64,000 nt of DNA from Phytobacter diazotrophicus. Lineage in GTDB: Bacteria; Pseudomonadota; Gammaproteobacteria; Enterobacterales; Enterobacteriaceae. The DNA lies in contig SMDE01000021.1 in NCBI GenBank assembly GCA_004346725.1, positions 1-64,000 of the forward strand, in the 5' to 3' direction. Positions 48,348 to 57,098 of this stretch are shown one piece after another (position 1 is the first letter of the stretch; each line of letters starts with the position of its first letter). Made by a program: the position numbers and the translations under genes. The notes under the pieces were generated by a model. That model saw nothing but the letters and a program-made list of their open reading frames with translations. It was not told the DNA's origin and did no database searches.

Positions 48348-49999
48348 GCCTGAACCTGAGCCTGCAACAGAGCAGCGCCACCGTACCGGTACTGGAGCTG
48401 GAGGATGTCACCATCCGTTACCGCACCGCCGAAGGCGATCGCACGGTGGTTGAAGGGGTGTCATTTCAGATCAACCCCGGTGAAGTGGTGGCGCTGGTCG
48501 GGGAGTCCGGTTCCGGCAAGACCACCACGGCACAGGCGGTCATTGGCTTGCTCAGTGAAAACGGTCGCCTGACCCGGGGGGCGATTCGCCTGAACGGCAC
48601 CGATATCAGCCGCTGGTCGCAAAAGCAACTGGACGGCATTCGCGGTGCGCGTATCAGTCTGATTCCCCAGGACCCCACCAGCTCGCTCAATCCGGTCAAA
48701 ACCATCGGCGCGCAGGTTGATGAGATCCTGCGTTTGCACCAGCGCGCGCCCCGTCAGGTGATTCGCCAGCAAACTCTGGCGCTACTGGCCCGCGTTGGGC
48801 TGACGCAACCCGAGCTACGTGCGCAGCAATATCCGTATCAGCTTTCGGGCGGTATGAAGCAGCGGGTCTTGATTGCGATTGCCATTGCATTGAAACCTGC
48901 GCTGATTGTTGCCGATGAGCCGACCAGCGCACTGGACGTGACGGTACAAAAGCGCGTGCTCGATTTACTGGATGAACTGCGGCGTGAAAGTGGCACGGCT
49001 GTGCTGTTTGTGACCCATGATTTAGGCGTGGCGGCAGAACGCGCCGACAGGCTGGTGGTCTTCCAGCGCGGACATGTGCAGGAGCAAGGCCCCATTCAGG
49101 CGGTGTTGCAGGCACCCCGCAGCCAGTACGCGAGAGCGCTGCTGGCGGATGTGCCGTCGCTCAATCCCACGCCGCGCGCGCCACGGACAAGCGGCGGTGA
49201 CACAGTGATTCGGGTGGATAATCTGGTCCAGACCTATCCGCTCTCCACCGACAACAAAACGCTGTTCCGTGCGTTGGATAATTTGTCGTTTAGCGTTGAA
49301 CGCGGCACCACACATGCCATCGTGGGGGAGTCGGGGTCGGGGAAAACCACAACGGCGCGCAGCCTGCTTGGCTTTCATCGCCCCACCAGCGGACAGATTC
49401 TGATCGAGGGGACAGACATCACCCGCCTGAAAGGAGAGCCGCTGCGTCAGTTCCGGCAAAAAATTCAACTGGTCTATCAGAATCCGTTCAGTTCACTCGA
49501 TCCAGCGCAGCGTCTGTTCGACATTGTGGAGGAGCCTCTGCGCAACTTTGGCCGCTTCGATCGGGCAACGCGCGCGCAGAAAGTCCATGAGATGTTTGAA
49601 CGCGTGGCGCTACCGCACGAGCTACTGACCCGTAAACCGCATGAACTCTCCGGTGGCCAGCGCCAGCGCGTGGCCATTGCGCGAGCGCTCATTCTGGAAC
49701 CCCAGGTGCTGGTACTCGACGAAGCGGTTTCCGCCCTTGATGTGACGGTACAGGCGCAAATCCTGCGCCTGCTCGACACGCTCCAGCGCGAGCTCGGCCT
49801 GACCTATCTGTTTATCTCCCACGATCTCTCCGTGGTGCGGCAAATTGCCGACACCGTGAGCGTGCTCCACCACGGAAAGCAGGTGGAGTCCGGCCCGGTA
49901 GAACACATTTTTAGCCACTCCCGTGATCCTTACACGCGGGAGCTGATCGACGCCATTCCCGGCATGACGCACTGTACTCAACAACAGGAGATTTTATGA
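48344..49999 (+). CDS. Peptide-type ABC transporter ATPase, DppD-DppF fusion
   Basis: 551 residues carrying two complete ATPase domains that are separate proteins in Dpp/Opp systems. Domain 1: GESGSGKTT, LSGGMKQRVLIAIAIAL, IVADEPTSALD. Domain 2: GESGSGKTT, LSGGQRQRVAIARAL, VLDEAVSALD. In domain 2 the usual DEPT is DEAV, but the catalytic Glu is kept. Domain 1 ends near residue 285 with the oligopeptide-type tail. The ATG at 48344 overlaps the permease stop; the longer frame from 48209 runs inside the permease gene. A four-base overlap couples it to the CMD gene. Confidence 0.92.
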   Translation: MSLNLSLQQSSATVPVLELEDVTIRYRTAEGDRTVVEGVSFQINPGEVVALVGESGSGKTTTAQAVIGLLSENGRLTRGAIRLNGTDISRWSQKQLDGIRGARISLIPQDPTSSLNPVKTIGAQVDEILRLHQRAPRQVIRQQTLALLARVGLTQPELRAQQYPYQLSGGMKQRVLIAIAIALKPALIVADEPTSALDVTVQKRVLDLLDELRRESGTAVLFVTHDLGVAAERADRLVVFQRGHVQEQGPIQAVLQAPRSQYARALLADVPSLNPTPRAPRTSGGDTVIRVDNLVQTYPLSTDNKTLFRALDNLSFSVERGTTHAIVGESGSGKTTTARSLLGFHRPTSGQILIEGTDITRLKGEPLRQFRQKIQLVYQNPFSSLDPAQRLFDIVEEPLRNFGRFDRATRAQKVHEMFERVALPHELLTRKPHELSGGQRQRVAIARALILEPQVLVLDEAVSALDVTVQAQILRLLDTLQRELGLTYLFISHDLSVVRQIADTVSVLHHGKQVESGPVEHIFSHSRDPYTRELIDAIPGMTHCTQQQEIL

Positions 50000-51150
50000 C
50001 GTTGCATGACCCTTTGATTCCGGAAAAAGAGACGGCGTTACACGCTCACGACCTGCTCGACAGCCTGGCCGGGATTGCGCCGGACAGTGAACTGGCCGCC
50101 GCTCGCCAGACGCGGGAAGCGGCAACGCGCCATACCCAGGGTAGCTATGAGGCGCTTTTTTCCGCCCGGGCTGTACAGGGAAAGCTGTCGCTCGCCGTGC
50201 GATTCTGGCTGGCGGCGCAGATTAGCAACTGGCTGCGGGACAGCGTACTGCGCCGCTATTACGAGCAACGCGGCAAAGACGTTACTGTCCCGAACGTGAC
50301 TCCGGCGCTGAACGCGGCGCTGGCCCATGCCAGGACACTCACGCTACATCCCGTAAGCGCGCAGGCGGCTGACTTACAGACCTTGCTGAACGCCGGATGG
50401 TCAGAGGACGATATTGTGACCCTGTCGCAATTAACCGCCTTTATCAGTTTCCAGAGCCGCTTATTGCGCGGCTATCGTCTACTGGCAGGCCATGAGGTAG
50501 ACATTCCACAGCCACAAGCCGTAACGGCAGGGGAGTGGCATACGCAGGCACAGACGCTTACGGGCAAACGGGCGCCGGTTGCCTTTACCCAGGCGGAGCT
50601 CGGCTGGGAGCCGTGGATTGCGGCAAAAGCGCTGCCTGATTTTAACGCCGACGAGCAGGCGACCCTGGCCCGTTTCGGCCATAGCGAGTCGGACTATTTC
50701 CGTCTGCTAGGGCGTAATCTTCCCGCGCTTGAGCAGCGCACGCTGACGGATAAAGGGATTTTCTATACCGCGTCGGGATTGCCGCGCGCCGAGCGTGAAC
50801 TGGCGGCAACTGTCGCCAGTAAGGTCAACGGCTGCATTTATTGCGCCTCGGTACATGCCCGTAAAGCAAGCCAGCTTTCTAAACAGCAGGAAGCGGTGCA
50901 ACGTCTGTTGGATATCGCCCCCGGTGGCGATTTGGCACAAGGGCAGTCTCCACGCTGGCAGGCGCAGATCAATTTCGTTGCACGTCTCTCCAGCACGCCC
51001 GCACAGGCCAGCGCGCAGGATGTGGCGCAACTGCGTGAACAGGGGCTGAGTACCCTGGAGATTGTGGATCTTGTGCAATCAGCCGCGTTTTTCGCATGGG
51101 CCAATCGCCTGATGCTGACGCTTGGCGAACCTTACTGGCCGCAGGCGTGA
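49996..51150 (+). CDS. Two-domain CMD/alkylhydroperoxidase-like protein
   Basis: 384 residues made of two carboxymuconolactone decarboxylase (AhpD-like) domains. The C-terminal domain has the full motif: CIYC at 280-283 and H287, preceded by a glutamate-containing helix (PRAERELAATVASKVNG), so it could be redox active. The N-terminal domain keeps the helical layout (LAAQISNWLRDSVLRRYYEQ) but lacks the CxxC. The two halves match what I remember as CMD/peroxidase domain families linked to KPN_01854-type ABC operons, here fused. Last gene of the operon, coupled to the ATPase by a four-base overlap. The substrate is unknown. Confidence 0.8.
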   Translation: MTLHDPLIPEKETALHAHDLLDSLAGIAPDSELAAARQTREAATRHTQGSYEALFSARAVQGKLSLAVRFWLAAQISNWLRDSVLRRYYEQRGKDVTVPNVTPALNAALAHARTLTLHPVSAQAADLQTLLNAGWSEDDIVTLSQLTAFISFQSRLLRGYRLLAGHEVDIPQPQAVTAGEWHTQAQTLTGKRAPVAFTQAELGWEPWIAAKALPDFNADEQATLARFGHSESDYFRLLGRNLPALEQRTLTDKGIFYTASGLPRAERELAATVASKVNGCIYCASVHARKASQLSKQQEAVQRLLDIAPGGDLAQGQSPRWQAQINFVARLSSTPAQASAQDVAQLREQGLSTLEIVDLVQSAAFFAWANRLMLTLGEPYWPQA

Positions 51151-51167
51151 GCCGTTAACGAGAATAT

Positions 51168-51206
51168 AAAGGATGATCCGCGACGATAAAGAGCGGATCA
51201 TCCTTT
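51168..51206 (+). terminator. Hairpin terminator of the peptide-type ABC operon
   Basis: Perfect 14-bp inverted repeat AAAGGATGATCCGC/GCGGATCATCCTTT with an 11-base loop, 17 bases after the CMD stop. The 3' T-run is only three bases. The spacer beyond it (51207-51404) is AT-rich and contains the palindrome CATTTCGGAAATG at 51263-51275, a possible operator for the next operon. Confidence 0.6.
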
Positions 51207-51404
51207 CCCCCACCTTTATTTCCCGTTAATAGTTTAAATAGGTCAATTTCCGCAAATACTCCCATTTCGGAAATGTGTTTTTCAACTTTGCATATGTATT
51301 TTTCTTGTTTGTCTTTATAGACCCACCGGCAATATAGTTTTTGTAAAGAAATAGATGCCGCCGTTGTGCATTTATCAGGGATAGCCCGCTGCGAAAATAT
51401 AATG

Positions 51405-52145
51405 ATGATTGCCATTGAGAAAATCAGTAAAAGTTTTACTGGCGAAAAAATACTAAAAGAGGTTTCGCTTTCCATTAACGCAGGGGAAATTATCTGCATT
51501 ATTGGCCCAAGCGGCTCGGGTAAAACGACACTGTTGCGCACGCTGAATTTTCTGGAACCCGCCGACAGCGGACAAATAAAAATTGACGACGCCATTGTTG
51601 ATTGCGCCAAAGCAGGAAAAAAAGAGATTGAAAAAATACGCGCGAAAACTGCGATGGTCTTTCAATCCTGGAATCTGTTTCATAATCTCACCGCCTTGCA
51701 AAATATTACCGAAGGCTTGATCTATGCGCAAAAGCGCCCGCGTCAGGAGGCGGTAGCAGTGGCTGAACGCCTGCTAAAACAGGTCGGATTGTTGCATAAA
51801 AAAGATCACTATCCGAACAGCCTTTCTGGCGGGCAAAAACAGCGTATTGGCATTGCCCGTGCGCTGGCGATTAACCCGGCGGTGCTGTTGCTGGATGAAC
51901 CCACATCGGCGCTGGATCCGGAGAAAGTCGGCGAGGTTCTGACACTCATTCAGGAGATTGCCGCGAACGGGCAAACGATGATTATCGTGACTCATGAAAT
52001 GGAATTCGCCCGCCAGGTCGCTTCCAGAGTGGTGTTTATGGAAAACGGCGAAATCGTGGAGCAGGGGCCGCCGGAGCAGATTTTTGGCGCGGCGTTACAC
52101 ACGCGCACACAGGCGTTTCTTGCCCGACTCCGTTTCCACGCCTGA
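51405..52145 (+). CDS. Polar amino acid-type ABC transporter ATPase (GlnQ/TcyN-like)
   Basis: 246-residue ATPase. Walker A GPSGSGKTTLLRTLN, Q-loop FQSWNLFHNLTALQN, signature LSGGQKQRIGIARAL, Walker B VLLLDEPTSALDPE and switch histidine IIVTHEMEFARQVA are all intact; FQSWNLF is typical of the amino acid class. The start is ATG 51405 or 51402; neither has a strong ribosome-binding site, and the frame upstream to 51366 is not family-like. First gene of the second ABC operon. Confidence 0.9.
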   Translation: MIAIEKISKSFTGEKILKEVSLSINAGEIICIIGPSGSGKTTLLRTLNFLEPADSGQIKIDDAIVDCAKAGKKEIEKIRAKTAMVFQSWNLFHNLTALQNITEGLIYAQKRPRQEAVAVAERLLKQVGLLHKKDHYPNSLSGGQKQRIGIARALAINPAVLLLDEPTSALDPEKVGEVLTLIQEIAANGQTMIIVTHEMEFARQVASRVVFMENGEIVEQGPPEQIFGAALHTRTQAFLARLRFHA

Positions 52146-52155
52146 GGCTAATGTA

Positions 52156-52854
52156 ATGAATCCACAACCGTTGTTGCGTTCCGACGATCTGCTATTGATT
52201 GTGCCGAAATTACTGGAAAACCTGCCGATCACCCTGGGGATCACGCTGGCCTCTTTGTTGCTCGGTCTGGCACTTGGTCTGGTCGCTACTGTCTTGCAGT
52301 TTAGTCGCTCATCGTTATTGAGATGGCTGGCAAAAGCATACACCGATGTGCTGCGCGGTGCGCCGCTGGCGCTGTTAATCCTGCTCTTTTTCTTCGGCGG
52401 GAAACTGATTCTCTCAGCGCTGGAACTTCCTGCGTTACTGATCAGCGATACGACTTTTGCCATCTTGTCTATTTCCGTCGGCATCAGCCCTTATTTTGCC
52501 GAAATGATGCGCTCGGCATGGAATGCCGTGGATATCGGACAAAAAGAGGCGATACGCAGTTTGAATATTCCCTGGCACATGGGTATTGCGCGCGTTATTT
52601 TTCCGCAGGGGCTCATTATCGCTATTCCCAATTTCGGCAACCTTCTAATCAATCTGGTGAAGATGACATCACTGGTAAATATCATCGGTATTGTCGATAT
52701 TTTTGGTCGAGCACAAAAAATCTCGCAAAACAGTTATGGTGCAAAGCAGGTTGCGGCGTTTATTAGCGTCATTCTCATCTACTGGTTGCTTAACATGATT
52801 ATCTTTTATCTCACAAATCGTATTGAGAAAAAATATCAATATTTACTGGAGTAA
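52156..52854 (+). CDS. Polar amino acid-type ABC transporter permease
   Basis: 232-residue HisM/GlnP-family permease with about five helices. The family signature RGAPLALLILLFFFGG and the EAA-type loop AVDIGQKEAIRSLNIPW...IFPQG are present. The start ATG at 52156 follows GAGG; the longer frame from 51994 overlaps the ATPase gene and is not conserved. Pairs with the permease 9 bases downstream. Confidence 0.88.
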   Translation: MNPQPLLRSDDLLLIVPKLLENLPITLGITLASLLLGLALGLVATVLQFSRSSLLRWLAKAYTDVLRGAPLALLILLFFFGGKLILSALELPALLISDTTFAILSISVGISPYFAEMMRSAWNAVDIGQKEAIRSLNIPWHMGIARVIFPQGLIIAIPNFGNLLINLVKMTSLVNIIGIVDIFGRAQKISQNSYGAKQVAAFISVILIYWLLNMIIFYLTNRIEKKYQYLLE

Positions 52855-52863
52855 AAGACGACT

Positions 52864-53619
52864 ATGTTTAGCCTCGATTTTATGCGGGATAATTTCACGT
52901 TTATATTAAGCGCGCTACCGGTCACGTTACTGATCACTTTTTTATCGTTAATATTTTCAACGTTATTAGGCGGTGTTTTTGCCTGGGTGATGATTGGCAA
53001 TGTGCCGTACGTGAAATATCTGGTGCAGGTGTTTATCTCTTTCGGGCGCTCTATTCCCATGCTGGTAATGCTCTATTTTGTCTTTTATGTCTGGCCGTGG
53101 ATTGCCAGCGGGCTTTGGGGCGGGCCGCAGGATACGCCGTTTAGTTACAAACTCTCACCGCTGGTGGCCGCCGTAACTGCTTTTTCCGTGGTGTTTAGCG
53201 CCTACTTTGCCGAGACTTTTCGCTCCGCGTGGAATGCCGTGGAAAAAGGGCAACGCGAGGCCGCATGGTCGATAGGGCTGAGCGGCTTTACCCAGTTTCG
53301 ACGCATCATATTTCCGCAAGCGGCGGTATCCGCGCTACCCAACTACACCAGCGTCCTGATTGATCTGATCAAGGATACGTCACTGGTTTACACCATTACG
53401 GTGGTGGATGTGATGGCTAAGGCGAATATCGCCGCAGCGCGCGGTTTTCATTATGTGGAGGCCTATTGCATCGTTCTGCTTATTTATATTGCGCTCTGTC
53501 TGGTCCTTACCTGGATATTGCGACATATCGAGGTGTATCTCAGTAACCGGTGGAAAAGCCATGCACGTAAAGTGGTTCCATCTCACTCATTTTGGGGAAA
53601 GAAATATGTTCAAAAATAA
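52864..53619 (+). CDS. Polar amino acid-type ABC transporter permease
   Basis: 251-residue second permease of the HisM/GlnP type. GRSIPMLVMLYFVFYVWPW corresponds to the RGTP-type motif, and the EAA loop is AVEKGQREAAWSIGLSGF...IFPQA. Such transporters usually use two different permeases when they handle basic or sulfur-containing amino acids. Its 3' end overlaps the binding-protein gene by 14 bases. Confidence 0.88.
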   Translation: MFSLDFMRDNFTFILSALPVTLLITFLSLIFSTLLGGVFAWVMIGNVPYVKYLVQVFISFGRSIPMLVMLYFVFYVWPWIASGLWGGPQDTPFSYKLSPLVAAVTAFSVVFSAYFAETFRSAWNAVEKGQREAAWSIGLSGFTQFRRIIFPQAAVSALPNYTSVLIDLIKDTSLVYTITVVDVMAKANIAAARGFHYVEAYCIVLLIYIALCLVLTWILRHIEVYLSNRWKSHARKVVPSHSFWGKKYVQK

Positions 53620-54451
53620 GCTGTTGTTGGTAAGTTCACTGCTCCTGGCAATGAATATAACGGTGGCGCAAGCGGTCGAAAAAAGCCCTGATGCGCAAAC
53701 TGTTGAAGTGGTAGTGAATGCAAACGGGTTCCCGTTTAGCTTTGTAGACGATAACAATAATATTACCGGTTACGACGGTGAGTTATTAAAAATTATTGAT
53801 CAGAAGCTCACCAACTATAAGTTCCATTTTAATGCGGTCTCCCGCGATGCGATGATTGTCGGTCTGTCCACCGGCGCATACACCCTTGCGGCTGACCATT
53901 TTTATCTGACAAAAGAGCGTGCGGCGCAATACGCTTACTCCGGCCAGCCTTCGGGCATCAGCGACCTGCGTTTAATTGTGCGTAACAATGAAAACGACAT
54001 TCATACGCTGGCCGATCTGGCGAGCGGCAAGAAGAAACTGGTGCCGATTCATACATCCGATGCGCGTTATACCGTGATTGATAACTACAACAAAAAGCAC
54101 CCAGGCCAGCAAATCAATCTGCAGCCGAACGGTGAGCAGTCTGCGGCGGACATTTTCAAAGCCGTTGCTTCTGGTGAATATGATGCGGCTATCTATCCGA
54201 TTGGCGCCTTACTGGCGTTAAACAAAGCGCTGAATCTGAACCTGAAAGCCTCCGAGTCTGTCGGCCTGTTCCCTAACGTCTATCTCTACAAAAAGAGTGC
54301 TGACCCGAAACTGATCAAAGCCATCGACACCGAGCTTGAAGCCCTCAAAAAAGATGGCACGCTCGCCGCGTTGTCTCGCAAGTGGTATGACGAAGACGTT
54401 TACGGCCTGCCGGGTGCAGAGAACGTCAAAGTGAACACCGACTGGGAATAA
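53606..54451 (+). CDS. Polar amino acid-type ABC transporter substrate-binding protein
   Basis: 281-residue family 3 binding protein. The signal peptide (MFKNKLLLVSSLLLAMNI..., cleaved around AQA|VEKSPD) precedes a bilobed fold: FPFSFVDDNNNITGYDGELL, SRDAMIVGLSTGAYTLAAD, LTKERAAQYAYS, DIFKAVASGEYDAAIYP. The arginine/aspartate pair that usually holds the amino acid alpha-groups is not obvious by eye, so the ligand may be modified. The ATG at 53606 has GGGGAAAG in front. Confidence 0.88.
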   Translation: MFKNKLLLVSSLLLAMNITVAQAVEKSPDAQTVEVVVNANGFPFSFVDDNNNITGYDGELLKIIDQKLTNYKFHFNAVSRDAMIVGLSTGAYTLAADHFYLTKERAAQYAYSGQPSGISDLRLIVRNNENDIHTLADLASGKKKLVPIHTSDARYTVIDNYNKKHPGQQINLQPNGEQSAADIFKAVASGEYDAAIYPIGALLALNKALNLNLKASESVGLFPNVYLYKKSADPKLIKAIDTELEALKKDGTLAALSRKWYDEDVYGLPGAENVKVNTDWE

Positions 54452-54468
54452 TCATTCAAGGGGGCTTC

Positions 54469-55221
54469 ATGACCACATTAAAATGGGACCATGCCGTGCA
54501 GTTTGTTAACCAGCCGCAAGAGGCCATTGCCATCTTTACGGGGCAGAGGCTCAACGCGCTTGCCGGTGGGCGTCACCCTGGCTGGGGAACATGGAATGCA
54601 CTCAGCTATTTTGGGCTGACCTATATTGAATTTCTCGCCATCGCTGATCAGGCTGAACTGGCGTCGGCACAGACCGATTTTTTGCTCTCCCGCGATGCGG
54701 CGCACCTGTTGCCGGAAAACCAGGCGCTGCATCGGGTGGCGCTGCGCTCGGATGATATTGACCAGACGCATGCGCAATTGCGCAGCAAAGGATTACAGGT
54801 CTCGCCGATAGTCGATGGCCAGCGTAACGACCCGCAGGGCAATGTGATTAGCTGGCGCATCTTCACCATCGATGGGGATTTTAACGGCCTGCCTTATCCT
54901 TTTATTTTGCAATGGGGTGAGGACGATAATGCCCGGCTGGCGCGACTACGTGCTCAGGGGCTCGACAGGCCACATCCCGCAGGCGAAGTGACATTACAGA
55001 GTGCCATTTTTGACGTGCAGGATCCGCAGGCTGTGCGAGCACACTGGCATAAGTTGTTTGGTTTCAACGAATCGCCGGAGGGGCTGGCGGTGGGCGAACA
55101 GTGCTTTATCTTTCGCCAGAGTGCGGCTAATCGGTTAGTTGAACTGGTCTTTAACGTCTCTGACCCGGCGCTGAAAGGCCACCGTTTTCATGTAGGTAAC
55201 GGCGAATATCGCTTTCAATAA
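54469..55221 (+). CDS. Glyoxalase-like (VOC superfamily) protein
   Basis: 250-residue cytoplasmic protein of the glyoxalase-like type, with WDHAVQFVNQPQEAIAIF at the start, HRVALRSDDIDQTHAQLRSKG in the middle and a second VOC-like half (LQSAIFDVQDPQAVRAHWHKLFGF). It could act as a metal-dependent dioxygenase, lyase or isomerase; the reaction cannot be read. It follows the binding-protein gene by 17 bases and has a GGGGGC site, so it belongs to the transporter operon. Confidence 0.75.
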   Translation: MTTLKWDHAVQFVNQPQEAIAIFTGQRLNALAGGRHPGWGTWNALSYFGLTYIEFLAIADQAELASAQTDFLLSRDAAHLLPENQALHRVALRSDDIDQTHAQLRSKGLQVSPIVDGQRNDPQGNVISWRIFTIDGDFNGLPYPFILQWGEDDNARLARLRAQGLDRPHPAGEVTLQSAIFDVQDPQAVRAHWHKLFGFNESPEGLAVGEQCFIFRQSAANRLVELVFNVSDPALKGHRFHVGNGEYRFQ

Positions 55222-55234
55222 GGAGAGGCGGCTC

Positions 55235-56038
55235 ATGGCAAAAGTCCATTTTATTGGTGCCGGGCAAATGGCGGAGGCGATTATTCGTGCCTCTCTGGCG
55301 GCGGGAACACTCCGTTCGCAGGATATTTCGCTGGAGGATATCGACCCAAACCGTATTGCACTGCTCACTGAACGTTATGGTCTGGCGCCGGAGCGGCAGA
55401 ACGGGCAACGGCTACACGAGGCTGCGCTGGTGGTTCTGGGGATCCGCCCGCAGGATGATTTAGCAAGTGTCGCTGCGCGTATTCAGCCTCATCTTTCTGC
55501 CACAACGACGGTGGTCTCTCTGATTGCCGGGGTGACATTGCGCCAACTGGAAGCGGCGTTGGGGACGGGAAAACCTATTGCCCGCGTTATCCCCAATACG
55601 CTTACCGACACCGGGTTTGGCTACAGCGGGGTGGTTCTGAATGCGCTGGCGAGCGCCGAACAGGTGGAACCTTTTCTCAACGGCTTTGGCAAAGTGCTCT
55701 ATCTGCCGGAACGGCTTATCGACATCTTTACCGGCTTCGGTGTTGCCGGGCCGAACTACATTTATTACTTTATCGAGTCGTTTACCGACGCGGGCGTTCT
55801 GGCCGGTCTGTCGCGTGCGCAGGCAAGCGAAGTGGTGCTCGAAAATCTGCAGGGCGCGGTAGAGATGCTGCGCCGAAGCCAGAAACATCCAAGACAGCTT
55901 CTGGATATTAACAATTCGCCGGCAGGCGTCGGGATCCATGGGTTGTATGAGCTTAACAACAGCGATTTTGCCGCAGGCCTGCAACGCAGCGTGCTGGCGG
56001 CGGTGAAACGTACCCGAGAGCTGGGTGAGGCACATTAA
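55235..56038 (+). CDS. Divergent pyrroline-5-carboxylate reductase-like (ProC family) protein
   Basis: 267 residues with the ProC layout: an N-terminal Rossmann motif VHFIGAGQMAEAII, the mid motif RVIPNTLTDTGFGYSGV and the C-terminal dimer domain. Key ProC features are altered: the PNTPA segment is PNTLT and the substrate loop SPGGTT is SPAGVG. It probably reduces a different imine or keto substrate, or its reaction runs on the imported compound. Start at ATG 55235 with AGGAGAGG. Internal gene of the operon, between the VOC protein and the hydrolase. Confidence 0.8.
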   Translation: MAKVHFIGAGQMAEAIIRASLAAGTLRSQDISLEDIDPNRIALLTERYGLAPERQNGQRLHEAALVVLGIRPQDDLASVAARIQPHLSATTTVVSLIAGVTLRQLEAALGTGKPIARVIPNTLTDTGFGYSGVVLNALASAEQVEPFLNGFGKVLYLPERLIDIFTGFGVAGPNYIYYFIESFTDAGVLAGLSRAQASEVVLENLQGAVEMLRRSQKHPRQLLDINNSPAGVGIHGLYELNNSDFAAGLQRSVLAAVKRTRELGEAH

Positions 56039-56059
56039 ACGTAATCAGGAGCGATCGCT

Positions 56060-56947
56060 ATGAAGAAAAACAAAACATTAATCCTCGCCGGGCTGCTCTG
56101 CGTGATGGGGGCATTGAGCACATCTGCGACCTGGGCTGTTACGCCTAAGTCCCCGATTGCCTGGGAGGAGCGCTGGAAAAAATTACCGCGAACGCCTGCT
56201 CCTGTTGCCGCGCTGAAACCGGCGTATGCCAGCGTCAACGGTATACAACTCTATTACGCAACGACCGGAGAGGGGAAGCCGGTGGTATTACTGCACGGCG
56301 GTCTGGCTAATTCCGATTACTGGGGCCTGCAAGTCGCCGCGCTGGCAAAAGATCATAAGGTTATCGTGGTCGACAGTCGGGGACATGGGCGCAGTACGCG
56401 CGACGAACGGCCTTACAGCTACGATTTAATGAGTGATGATGTGGTGGCGTTGCTCGATCATCTGAATATTCAGAAAGCGGATATTGTCGGCTGGAGCGAT
56501 GGGGGGATTATTGGTATCGATCTGGCAATTCGCCACCCCACACGAGTGAACCGTATTTTTTCCTTTGCCCCTAACACCAAAACCAGCGGTGTGAAACCGG
56601 ATACCGAGAAGAACCCGGTCTTTGCGAGCTATATCGAGCGGGCGGGCAATGAATATCGCAAGCTTTCCAAAACCCCGGACCAGTATGATGCCTTTGTCGA
56701 TCAGATAAGCCATATGTGGGCAACGCAGCCCAACTGGAGCGATGAGGATCTTAAGAAAATCTCCAACCGGGTACTGATTGTCGACGGCGATCATGACGAA
56801 GCCATTGTGCGTGAGCACCTGGAATATATCGCCAATACGATCCCGAAAGCCGGATTGCTGATATTGCCGAACACCAGCCACTTCGCCTTTATTCAGGCAC
56901 CGAAGGAGTTCAACGAGGCCATCCTGAACTTTATCGATTACAAGTGA
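56060..56947 (+). CDS. Exported alpha/beta hydrolase
   Basis: 295 residues with a signal peptide (MKKNKTLILAGLLCVMGAL..., cleaved near TWA|VTPK), so it probably acts in the periplasm. The alpha/beta hydrolase fold shows the oxyanion segment VVLLHGGLANSDYW, nucleophile elbow GWSDGG, acid in LIVDGDHDEAI and histidine in LPNTSHFAFIQAP, a complete Ser-Asp-His triad. Likely an esterase or amidase that could trim a substrate before uptake by the preceding transporter. Last gene of the operon, followed by a strong terminator. Confidence 0.85.
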   Translation: MKKNKTLILAGLLCVMGALSTSATWAVTPKSPIAWEERWKKLPRTPAPVAALKPAYASVNGIQLYYATTGEGKPVVLLHGGLANSDYWGLQVAALAKDHKVIVVDSRGHGRSTRDERPYSYDLMSDDVVALLDHLNIQKADIVGWSDGGIIGIDLAIRHPTRVNRIFSFAPNTKTSGVKPDTEKNPVFASYIERAGNEYRKLSKTPDQYDAFVDQISHMWATQPNWSDEDLKKISNRVLIVDGDHDEAIVREHLEYIANTIPKAGLLILPNTSHFAFIQAPKEFNEAILNFIDYK

Positions 56948-56952
56948 TATTC

Positions 56953-56980
56953 AGGCCGGGTAACCGGCCTTATTTTTTTC
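56953..56980 (+). terminator. Intrinsic terminator of the amino acid-type ABC operon
   Basis: Perfect 7-bp stem AGGCCGG/CCGGCCT with a GTAA loop, followed by TATTTTTTT, six bases after the hydrolase stop. Confidence 0.92.
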
Positions 56981-57032
56981 CTTCTGAGTATGACCTTCCA
57001 CTGAGGCCTGTTGAGCCCACTGAACAAAAAAC

Positions 57033-57059
57033 TATGGTTTAACAAACCGTTGCCGATAA
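57033..57059 (+). promoter_or_regulatory. Sigma-28 (FliA) flagellar class 3 promoter
   Basis: TATGGTTT (57033-57040), exactly 11 bases, then GCCGATAA (57052-57059). The -10 is identical to the sigma-28 consensus and the -35 matches TAAAGTTT at six of eight positions with the standard spacing. Transcription should start about 57066, ~33 bases before the ATG at 57099. Confidence 0.85.
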
Positions 57060-57098
57060 CAGTTTCACTGAAACTCTATCAACAGGGAAAAGGTATAA

